Position numbers and translations under genes: made by a program. From an uncultured Eubacteriales bacterium (lineage in GTDB: Bacteria > Bacillota_A > Clostridia > Oscillospirales > Oscillospiraceae), in contig CATJRT010000093.1 of NCBI GenBank assembly GCA_949742895.1, forward strand, positions 1 to 6,293: a stretch of 6,293 nucleotides of DNA, given 5' to 3'. The notes under the pieces were generated by a model. It had not been told where the DNA came from. It searched no databases and worked only from the letters and a program-made list of their open reading frames with translations. Of this stretch, positions 1 through 5,235 are shown piece by piece. Each line of letters opens with the position of its first letter. The stretch's first letter is position 1.

Positions 1-25
1 GCAGGGGAAATGCCTTTTTCACCAT
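1..25 (-). CDS. Start of next conjugation-cluster gene (partial)
   Basis: An ATG at 25-23 is preceded by GGAGGT at 35-40 with a 9-base spacer, so a gene very likely starts here and runs off the left end of the window. Only eight codons are visible, reading MVKKAFPL. Two lysines followed by hydrophobic residues would suit a secreted or membrane protein, and in type IV secretion clusters a small pilin or membrane subunit often lies downstream of virD4. That identity is inference from context alone. The gene is separated from its upstream neighbour by 216 bases that hold a promoter and three hairpins, so it may be regulated apart from the genes before it. The second codon, GTG, could also serve as a start but lies farther from the ribosome binding site. 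Confidence 0.6.
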
Positions 26-34
26 ATAGTGATT

Positions 35-40
35 ACCTCC
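35..40 (-). promoter_or_regulatory. Ribosome binding site of the partial gene at 1-25
   Basis: GGAGGT on the minus strand lies 9 bases before the ATG at 25. It is close to the ideal Shine-Dalgarno sequence. It is also a possible pairing partner for the C-rich CCCTCCCTCC element at 169-178 in the same leader. Confidence 0.7.
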
Positions 41-87
41 ATTCGTGAAGTTTGCCGCGGTGTGATACTGCGGCTCTGTGCATATAT

Positions 88-122
88 AAAAAGCGCCGCA
101 CCCAAAACCGGGTGCAGTGCGG
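88..122 (-). terminator. Terminator-like hairpin with T tract
   Basis: On the minus strand, CCGCAC (117-122) can pair with GTGCGG (96-101), followed by CGC and TTTTT (88-92). An alternative inner stem pairs GCACCC with GGGTGC (98-103 with 110-115, six-base loop). The two stems share bases and are mutually exclusive, which would suit either a terminator or a switching attenuator. It lies downstream of the YbjN-like gene and of the promoter at 217-245, and upstream of the gene at 1-25. Confidence 0.5.
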
Positions 123-127
123 ATAGG

Positions 128-164
128 CAAAGGGGCCAGCCGATTGATGCGGCCAGCCCCTTTG
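128..164 (-). other. 15-bp hairpin, fully paired only in minus-strand RNA
   Basis: Two 15-base arms (128-142 and 150-164) flank a seven-base loop. Nine outer and four inner pairs are Watson-Crick. The two between them are G-U wobbles in the minus-strand RNA but C-A and A-C mismatches in plus-strand RNA, so the structure fits an RNA transcribed in the direction of the genes. The stem is followed by TTTG rather than a long T run, so it is a weak terminator by itself. It may be a structural domain of the leader or small RNA. Confidence 0.65.
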
Positions 165-187
165 ATTTGGAGGGAGGGATATGGAAG

Positions 188-210
188 AGGTAAAAACTGC
201 TTTTTTACCT
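188..210 (-). other. 9-bp inverted repeat at predicted transcript start
   Basis: Perfect nine-base arms AGGTAAAAA and TTTTTACCT (188-196 and 202-210) flank a five-base centre. The repeat ends about seven bases downstream of the -10 element, so it sits at the predicted +1. It could be a stabilising hairpin at the RNA 5' end or a DNA operator bound by a dimeric repressor. The sequence alone does not decide between these. Confidence 0.5.
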
Positions 211-216
211 GTATCT

Positions 217-245
217 ATTGTAGCATGGAGGACTCTCCGCTTCAA
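217..245 (-). promoter_or_regulatory. Extended -10 sigma-A-type promoter
   Basis: On the minus strand TTGAAG (240-245) and TACAAT (217-222) are separated by exactly 17 bases, and TGC (223-225) directly precedes the -10, giving an extended -10. The -35 matches four of six consensus bases and the -10 five of six. The -35 overlaps the TGA stop (242-244) of the YbjN-like gene. Transcription would begin near 210 and read the three hairpins and then the gene at 1-25. Confidence 0.55.
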
Positions 246-694
246 TTTCTATCTGTTCCCATCCTGCTCCCGCCGGACCGGCGAACCACTGTCAGAACAC
301 TTTCAAGTTCCCGGCAGATATACCGAAGGCCCCGGCGAAACTCCCGAATGCCGCCCTCCAGCAGCTGGTCAAACAGCTCCTGGGATACCCCCTGCGGGAA
401 GCAGATGATCTGCTTATACAGATAGATAACGCCGCCGGAATGATCCAACAGCTGGTGCAGCCCGGACAGGGAGTCTCTGTTCAGGCGGTCCAGAATGGCG
501 AGAAAGAGCGCCCGGTCCTGGGCAACAGGCAGGAGCTTGTCCGCGATGATCAAAAAGCCCTGTGTCCTTCCCAGGGTGCCGGACAACACCACATATTCCT
601 CCGCGCCCTTGTGGAAAAGCCCCGCGCAGGCGTCCTCCGTTTCAAAGAGGACCGGCATCCGGTGCTTCATCAGACAGAGAAAATCGCCCGCCAT
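242..694 (-). CDS. YbjN-like small protein of unknown function
   Basis: This is a 150-residue protein. After a short lead it shows alternating strands and helices: strands near residues 14-19 and 34-52, a helix at 61-76 (LFLAILDRLNRDS), a strand pair at 80-100 (GGVIYLYKQIICFP) and a long C-terminal helix at 103-135. This order, with the NRDS/GGVIY/SQELFDQLL pattern, resembles the YbjN domain, which shares a fold with class I type III secretion chaperones; the match is by eye and tentative. The ATG at 694 lies 10 bases after the stop of the S1 gene and has no Shine-Dalgarno sequence, so it probably depends on reinitiation by ribosomes leaving the S1 gene. Met9 and Met13 are possible later starts, also without a ribosome binding site. 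The reading frame is open upstream to 853, but that part overlaps the S1 gene and looks non-coding. A chaperone-like or regulatory role in the transfer module is conjecture. Confidence 0.75.
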   Translation of the reverse strand: MAGDFLCLMKHRMPVLFETEDACAGLFHKGAEEYVVLSGTLGRTQGFLIIADKLLPVAQDRALFLAILDRLNRDSLSGLHQLLDHSGGVIYLYKQIICFPQGVSQELFDQLLEGGIREFRRGLRYICRELESVLTVVRRSGGSRMGTDRN

Positions 695-704
695 GCCATT
701 TGGC

Positions 705-2018
705 TCACAGGTACTGCTTAATGATCCGGGTGATAATGCCAATGGCGATCCCTGCCTCCTCATCGATCCTGGTGACAACAAAGCTGACATCATCCTTCCG
801 GCAGGGAGTGCGGCGGTCGTGGACGGCCAGAGCCACCGCATTGACCCCCACATTCAACCGCACATAGATGGCATTGCGGTTGACATCCGTTCCCCTGCCG
901 ATGTACTTGCCCTGTACCACGCACTTCTTGATGTTCTCCTTTGCGGGATTGGGCACCGTTTCCCGGATAGACGCCTGTAACCGGATGTTTCCGGGGTCGG
1001 ACCGGTCGATGGAAAGGATCTTCACCAGCACCCGGTCCCCGATGCCGTAGTAGTCGTTGCAGTCGTCCACCCATTCCCAGGCTACCTCCCTGGCAAAGAT
1101 AGGGAACTCCACCCCGAAGATTTCCACCCGGACCACCCGTTCGCTGACCGCGATCACACGGGCCTCCGCCACCGTCCCCTCCTGGACCAAGGGGCGGCCA
1201 TCCCGCCCCGGAGTGAGGAAAAACTGCCGCTGTTTGCGGCGCATGGCGTCGGCACGGCTGGCCACCACCGAGCCGGAACGCCTGTCCAGCCCGGATACGG
1301 TAAACTCGATCTCCGCCCCCATCATCCAGGAGAGGATCTGGGCGTACCGGTTGTGAAGCTCCTTGTCGCCGCTCTCCCGGTGGTCCTCCAGGCGGATGTT
1401 CATTTCGGTGGCAGGGATCACTACCCGCATATCCTTGTAGTAGACGATGGCCAGGGGCAGGCCGGAGGAGGTTCGTTCCACCCCACCCAGGATGCCGGTC
1501 AGGGAACGCTTAGTCCGCAGGGAACCCTGAAGCTCCATCCAGAGATAGGCTTCCTTCTCCTCGGCGGACTGCACTTTGCTCTCTTCGTCGATGGCAAGAA
1601 CCTTGGGAGCCGGGGCGGCAGATGCGGTTCTCCTTCTGCGGGCGGGGGCCGGGCCGGCGGTGTCTCCCTGCTCCGATGCTGCCGCGGATGCCCTGCGCTG
1701 CCGGGGAGCAGGCGGTTCGGCAGCGGCCGGTTCATCCGACGGGTCGGGCTCCTCTGCCTGCGGGACATCCTGGGACTCCTCTTCGGTCGGTGTGGGCTGT
1801 TCCCCAACTGGGGCCTCCTCCGGTTGGATAGCATCCTGGCCGGGCGGGGTGTCCACCGGCTCGCCGCTGTCCTCTGCCGGAGGTTCGGAGGGCATCTCTT
1901 CGCACGCTTCCGGCGGGTCAGCGGGAAGATCAGGGCTCTCTGCCGCTTCTTCCGGCGCTGCAAGGGTCATCAGCATTTCGGTCTCCTGGTCTTCAAGAAC
2001 TTCCTTTTTTCTGGGCAT
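705..2018 (-). CDS. S1/OB-fold nucleic-acid-binding protein with acidic N-terminus
   Basis: This is a 437-residue protein. Residues 1-15 are basic (MPRKKEV). Residues 16-105 are Pro/Glu/Asp-rich and surely disordered. Residues 104-137 carry two similar Arg-rich patches. Three S1-like OB-fold regions follow at about 170-262, 278-355 and 364-437. The middle one is the clearest, with the pattern G-V-x-A-x-V-I ... FPIFAREVAWEW ... GDRVLVKILSID ... IRLQASIRE. S1 domains bind RNA or single-stranded nucleic acid. Such proteins near conjugation genes are often annotated as ribosomal protein S1-like, but this is not ribosomal S1, which lacks the acidic tail and has more repeats. The start is the ATG at 2018, because AAGGAG (2029-2034) lies 10 bases upstream. 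The GTG at 2027 is in frame but only one base from that site. Possible roles are protecting transferred single-stranded DNA or regulating transfer mRNAs; neither is shown by the sequence. Confidence 0.88.
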   Translation of the reverse strand: MPRKKEVLEDQETEMLMTLAAPEEAAESPDLPADPPEACEEMPSEPPAEDSGEPVDTPPGQDAIQPEEAPVGEQPTPTEEESQDVPQAEEPDPSDEPAAAEPPAPRQRRASAAASEQGDTAGPAPARRRRTASAAPAPKVLAIDEESKVQSAEEKEAYLWMELQGSLRTKRSLTGILGGVERTSSGLPLAIVYYKDMRVVIPATEMNIRLEDHRESGDKELHNRYAQILSWMMGAEIEFTVSGLDRRSGSVVASRADAMRRKQRQFFLTPGRDGRPLVQEGTVAEARVIAVSERVVRVEIFGVEFPIFAREVAWEWVDDCNDYYGIGDRVLVKILSIDRSDPGNIRLQASIRETVPNPAKENIKKCVVQGKYIGRGTDVNRNAIYVRLNVGVNAVALAVHDRRTPCRKDDVSFVVTRIDEEAGIAIGIITRIIKQYL

Positions 2019-2028
2019 AAGATTCACA

Positions 2029-2034
2029 CTCCTT
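2029..2034 (-). promoter_or_regulatory. Ribosome binding site deciding the S1 gene start
   Basis: AAGGAG sits 10 bases before the ATG at 2018 and only one base before an in-frame GTG at 2027. The spacing favours the ATG. Confidence 0.75.
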
Positions 2035-2047
2035 AAAAATGATAGGT

Positions 2048-2076
2048 ATTTGAAAGTGCGGGATAAGCACTGACAA
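2048..2076 (-). promoter_or_regulatory. Weak promoter candidate before the S1 gene
   Basis: In the 79-base gap after virD4, TTGTCA (2071-2076, five of six consensus) and TCAAAT (2048-2053, four of six) are 17 bases apart on the minus strand. A transcript would start near 2041 and give a short leader containing the ribosome binding site. The spacer holds a small AGTGC/GCACT inverted repeat. The gap is the only break between virD4 and the S1 gene, so an internal promoter is reasonable, but the -10 is poor. Confidence 0.3.
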
Positions 2077-2097
2077 AGCGTTTAAGGCTGCAAGCTG

Positions 2098-4002
2098 TTA
2101 GGGGGCATCCTCCAGCTTGCGGTATTTCTTCCTTGGGCGGGCCGGTTGGGTAGGCGGCTCTGGCATACCGGCCTCCGACAGCTTCTCTGCTTCTTTTTCT
2201 TCTGGCGGTTCTGGTGCGGGGGATTCTTTCGCCTGTCCCTCCTCCACCCGCCAGGCGGGGATGTACTCGGACGCTCTGGATTTCACCAGCCGCCGGGCGT
2301 CCGGGTGGAGCGAGTAATCGAACTTTTCACACTGGAGGACATTGTGGCCCCGAATGATCACCAGCTCCTGATCCAGCGGCATCCGCAGAATCTCGTCCAT
2401 GGTCATCAGCTTGCGGCGGCCCAAACCGCTGGTTTCCCGGTACTGGGGGGTGTAGCTGCTCACCTGCCAGGAGGAGAGCTGCCGGGCGGTGCTTTGGACG
2501 CCGATGGTGATCTCCCCGGTGCGGTCGCTCAAAAACTTGGCGGTGGCCTCATCGGTGCAGCCCAGGGCGATCTGAACATCACAGTTCCCAATGATCTCCT
2601 GCCAAACATCGTTGGGATACCGGTTTTTCATCTGGGCCAGGTTCTGAAAGATCACGCTCACCGAAATGGCCCTGCTGCGGGTAACGGAGATCTTCTTGTT
2701 AAAGTCCAAAATGAGGCCGCTGTTGGGATGCTCGTCCAGAATGAAGTTCACCGGCACATCGCAGCGCCCGCCCTTTCCCACCGAATCCGCATACCGCACC
2801 AACTTGATGAACAGGCAGGAAAAGAAGAGGGAAGAGAGAAAATCAAAGGTGGAGTCCTGGTCGCTGGTGATGCAGAAGAAGGCGCATTTCTCTTTGGCGG
2901 GCAGCTCCAGGTCGATCTCGTCAAAAGAAGTAATCTTGCGGATCAGTTCCGACTGGAACACCTGGAGCCGGCTGCCCAGGCCGATGATGACGCCGCCCCG
3001 CACCGAGTCCGCCGCCTGCCCGAAGATGTTATAGGGTGCTTTGGCCGGGTGCCCCGGCGGCAGGGCGCCGATCATCTTGGTGAGGGCTGCCTCGCTTTCG
3101 TTGCAGAGCAGCTGGTAGACTTCGCCAATGTTACAGAGCTTTTCTGGGTAGGTAAAGCGCACATAGAGGATCAGGGCCTTCAGAAGATTCATTTCACTGT
3201 TGTCCCAAAAGTGGTCGCTCTTTCCGCTTGATGTATTCTTGATGATGGTGTCCGCAAAGACCTGGGCCATCACCTCGTCGTTCACTTCCTTCAGACAGTT
3301 CCAGCTGTCGCTGTTCTGGGGGCGGATGAGGTTAAAGACCCGGACGGTGTAGCCGTTTGCCGAGAGATAGGCGGCCATGTCCTCGAACAGCTCGGATTTG
3401 GGGTCAGTGATGATGACCGATTCTCCCCGGCGCACCGCTTGCAGCACCATGTTGCGGACAAAAGCCCGGCTCTTGCCGCTGCCGCTTGCGCCATAGATGG
3501 CAAAATTTCGGTTGAGACGGGAATCGGTAGGAAGGCAGACCGCCTTTGTCCCTTTCCTCCCCAGGATGACGGCATCGGTACTTTTCACATCGGTGACCCA
3601 TAAGGTCTCCCGCAGCTCCCGGTCGGTCATAAAGCCCGCAGTGCCGTAGCTGCCGGAGTCCGCGTAGGTCAGCTTGCGGGCGCTGTCGTACTCCCCGCCG
3701 CCATCCCGGCCGATGCGGAAAACGAACAGGATGAGGACCGCCAGCACGGTCAAAATCAGCCCCATGCTGATAAGGCCCTCCGGCCAGTGAAAAGAGGCGG
3801 CCAGGCAAGACAGCACCGAGGGGTCCGGCGGCTTTGGTGCGCTGTGGCCGAGAACGCCGCCGGACTGCTGCCATGCTTTGTAGTTCACAAGCAACTGCGC
3901 CAGGAACCCGCCGCCATAGAGCAGCAGCCCCAACAGCAGCGGGAGAAAAACAAACAGGACGATTTTCTTTTTGGGCTCTATCTCAGCCCCACCTCCTTCC
4001 AT
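2098..4002 (-). CDS. virD4: VirD4/TraG-type type IV coupling protein
   Basis: This 634-residue inner-membrane ATPase links the relaxosome to the type IV secretion channel and is thought to drive DNA transfer. Two N-terminal membrane segments are visible at about residues 14-39 and 77-98. A Walker A motif GASGSGKS lies at 171-178, followed by ITDPKSELF (198-206) and a Walker B strand NFILDE at 419-424. The conserved block SVTRSRAISVSVIFQN spans 439-454, and GNCDVQIALGCTDEATA lies at 472-488. SYTPQYRETSGLGRRKLMTMDEILRM, near 516-541, is typical of the Firmicutes ICE branch of this family. The tail (583-634) is Pro/Glu-rich and ends basic. Length is usual for the family. The ATG at 4002 lies inside the end of the preceding gene and has no ribosome binding site in front; an AAGGAGG sits just inside the coding region instead. 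Translation is probably coupled to the upstream gene. The Walker B continuation reads DEHPNSG where family members more often have DEF (DEFANIG, DEFPSIG). Confidence 0.95.
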   Translation of the reverse strand: MEGGGAEIEPKKKIVLFVFLPLLLGLLLYGGGFLAQLLVNYKAWQQSGGVLGHSAPKPPDPSVLSCLAASFHWPEGLISMGLILTVLAVLILFVFRIGRDGGGEYDSARKLTYADSGSYGTAGFMTDRELRETLWVTDVKSTDAVILGRKGTKAVCLPTDSRLNRNFAIYGASGSGKSRAFVRNMVLQAVRRGESVIITDPKSELFEDMAAYLSANGYTVRVFNLIRPQNSDSWNCLKEVNDEVMAQVFADTIIKNTSSGKSDHFWDNSEMNLLKALILYVRFTYPEKLCNIGEVYQLLCNESEAALTKMIGALPPGHPAKAPYNIFGQAADSVRGGVIIGLGSRLQVFQSELIRKITSFDEIDLELPAKEKCAFFCITSDQDSTFDFLSSLFFSCLFIKLVRYADSVGKGGRCDVPVNFILDEHPNSGLILDFNKKISVTRSRAISVSVIFQNLAQMKNRYPNDVWQEIIGNCDVQIALGCTDEATAKFLSDRTGEITIGVQSTARQLSSWQVSSYTPQYRETSGLGRRKLMTMDEILRMPLDQELVIIRGHNVLQCEKFDYSLHPDARRLVKSRASEYIPAWRVEEGQAKESPAPEPPEEKEAEKLSEAGMPEPPTQPARPRKKYRKLEDAP

Positions 4003-5063
4003 ATCGCCGCCGGGTCCAGCAGATGAAGCTGTACGGCCTTTCCCAGATAGCGTTCCAGGCAGTCCGCTTGGAAATCAAAGCAGACGGCATGGCCCTGCTT
4101 CCCGAAAAGCTCCAGCCCGGTCTTAAACCGCTTGATCCTCTCCAGGTCGAAATCACAGGCAAATAACACAGGGTTCCCATCCAGGGAAGCGTCGCTGTCA
4201 AAGGGGAAAGCGACAGGCTCCTCACACCGGCTTCGCAGGACTTCCGCCAGCCGCTTATGGGAGGCGGGCCGGCAGAGCAGCTGAAGCAGCCGGATGCCGT
4301 TTTCGTCACAGGGAAGATAGCGCATTGACGAAAAGGTTCCATCCGGCCGGAAATACTGCCGCCGGTTCCCGCCATCGCTTTGCAGCAGGTCGAGGGCGGT
4401 ACCCATATTCGCGCCGATCATCAGCCCCTCTATTTCAGAAAGGGAGATTCTCTGACGGATCAGGATACCCTTTACCGCACCCATCAGTTTTTGCTCCGCC
4501 TTGGAACTCCATTTGAGGGGCGCTGCGCCGGTGTGGTAAACGAGGGCGGCATTTCCCGCCCCCATCAGCAGTCCCACAGCGCGAGTGGCCTTGATGCGGG
4601 TGGATCCCGGTCCCTGCCCTTTGACCTCCAGGGAACTGTAAAAGGCAGGGACGGAGAAATCGGGGGTGTTCCCCAGCTGATGGAAGGGCGGTTTTTCATC
4701 CGGGTAGAGCCGGACACCGGCCCGGAACATCAGCAGATGGACCGCCGCGGTACGGTGCAGACGCTCCACGCTGATGGGGTCGCTCTTCCGGCAGCGGGCA
4801 AGATAGCCTTCTGTAAAAAGGGGCTGAAACCGTTCGGGGCAGGCCCTGTTCAGAAGCGCCCGTCCCTTTTGAGTCAGCCGCAGGGAGGGAACACCGTTTT
4901 TGTGATGCCGTCTCAGCAGCTTGTCCGCCCGAAGGACGGAAACGGTTTTTCGGGTCCACTCGGTGCTGCCAGGAAGCAGGGTCAGGAGTCTAACGGGAAG
5001 GTCTCCGCATAGGGCGGTCAGCCCCAAAAGGGCGTCCTCCCGCACCTCCGAAATTTCTGCCAA
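3978..5063 (-). CDS. Winged-helix protein of replication-relaxation type
   Basis: This is a 361-residue soluble protein. Residues 11-73 look like a winged helix-turn-helix: LLGLTALCGDLPVRLLTLL, then a recognition-helix region (SVLRADKLLRR) and the wing LRLTQKGRALL. This resembles the N-terminus of the replication-relaxation family (Pfam Replic_Relax), described as needed for plasmid replication and DNA relaxation; I place it there tentatively. A central block has TPDF (133-136) and FYSSLEVKG (141-149), a spacing compatible with a PD-(D/E)xK nuclease core. The C-terminal part (about 285-355) is alternating strands and helices. The start is TTG at 5063, because AAGGAGGT (5070-5077) lies six bases before it and no ATG or GTG fits as well. 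The frame is open upstream to 5393 but has no supported start there. The gene overlaps virD4 by 25 bases, which points to joint production and a relaxosome or coupling role. Confidence 0.8.
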   Translation of the reverse strand: MAEISEVREDALLGLTALCGDLPVRLLTLLPGSTEWTRKTVSVLRADKLLRRHHKNGVPSLRLTQKGRALLNRACPERFQPLFTEGYLARCRKSDPISVERLHRTAAVHLLMFRAGVRLYPDEKPPFHQLGNTPDFSVPAFYSSLEVKGQGPGSTRIKATRAVGLLMGAGNAALVYHTGAAPLKWSSKAEQKLMGAVKGILIRQRISLSEIEGLMIGANMGTALDLLQSDGGNRRQYFRPDGTFSSMRYLPCDENGIRLLQLLCRPASHKRLAEVLRSRCEEPVAFPFDSDASLDGNPVLFACDFDLERIKRFKTGLELFGKQGHAVCFDFQADCLERYLGKAVQLHLLDPAAIWKEVGLR

Positions 5064-5069
5064 CGAACC

Positions 5070-5077
5070 ACCTCCTT
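5070..5077 (-). promoter_or_regulatory. Ribosome binding site deciding the TTG start
   Basis: AAGGAGGT is a near-perfect Shine-Dalgarno sequence six bases before the TTG at 5063. It is the reason for choosing a non-ATG start. A small hairpin (CGCA with TGCG, 5081-5092) lies just upstream of it. Confidence 0.75.
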
Positions 5078-5172
5078 TTCCGCAAAAATGCGACCAGTGC
5101 CGCTTGTACTTGGGTGCTTTTTCGCCGCTGTTCAGCCGGAAGAAGCTGAATCTGCCGGGCTTTTCCGGCCCT
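5078..5172 (-). other. Structured intergenic leader of the winged-helix gene
   Basis: Between the terminator-like hairpin and the ribosome binding site I see two further small inverted repeats on the minus strand. GCCGG pairs with CCGGC (5154-5158 with 5165-5169, six-base loop). TTCAGC pairs with GCTGAA (5131-5136 with 5145-5150, eight-base loop). No convincing promoter is visible. The frame of the downstream gene is open through this region but without a start. It may be an untranslated leader, or a site acted on by the neighbouring winged-helix protein. Confidence 0.35.
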
Positions 5173-5219
5173 AAAAATACCTCCGTTTTTGCTCGTCTCA
5201 AAAAGCGGAAAAACGGAGG
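5173..5219 (-). terminator. Rho-independent terminator or attenuator
   Basis: Perfect 11-base arms CCTCCGTTTTT and AAAAACGGAGG (5209-5219 and 5180-5190) flank an 18-base loop and are followed on the minus strand by TATTTTT (5173-5179). It lies 17 bases after the stop of the DUF6100-like gene. It would end or attenuate the transcript between that gene and the winged-helix gene, although the genes otherwise look like one cluster. The large loop makes it weaker than a typical terminator. Confidence 0.6.
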
Positions 5220-5235
5220 CGGTTTTGAGCCCTTT

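Larger units (their letters stand above)
86..210 (-). ncRNA. Candidate small RNA or attenuating leader
   Basis: A predicted transcript of about 125 nt would start near 210, set by the promoter at 217-245, and end in the T run at 88-92. It would hold a 5'-terminal hairpin (188-210), a C-rich single-stranded linker (165-187, with CCCTCCCTCC at 169-178), a 15-bp hairpin (128-164) and a terminator-like hairpin (96-122). No convincing minus-strand ORF occupies it. If termination is incomplete, the same RNA is a 185-nt leader of the gene at 1-25. I do not recognise it as a known RNA family. The promoter and folds were read by eye, without energy calculation or expression data. Confidence 0.35.

Noticed and set aside
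60..92. Possible plus-strand promoter with TATAAA near 85-90
   Set aside because: No acceptable -35 lies at the right distance, and the A/T stretch is better explained as the T tract of the minus-strand terminator.
33..245. Minus-strand 70-codon ORF across the leader
   Set aside because: It has no ribosome binding site, its composition is unlike a protein, and it covers three RNA hairpins.
181..408. Plus-strand 75-codon ORF with ATG at 181 behind GGAGGGAGGG
   Set aside because: The ribosome binding site and spacing are good, but most of the ORF is the antisense of the YbjN-like gene, its C-terminal half looks like random Pro/Gly/Arg-rich translation, and no plus-strand promoter is convincing. 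It remains the main alternative explanation for the C-rich motif.
695..853. Longer start for the YbjN-like gene at 853
   Set aside because: The extension lies in the coding region for the third S1 fold in another frame and has a non-protein-like composition.
1353..2036. Plus-strand ORFs antisense to the S1 gene
   Set aside because: These are Gly/Arg-rich or Ser/Gly-rich translations that mirror the low-complexity acidic region on the other strand.
2146..3231. Long plus-strand ORF (361 codons) antisense to virD4
   Set aside because: It lies entirely within the strongly supported VirD4 coding region. Long antisense frames are common in GC-rich genes, and the translation matches no family I recognise.
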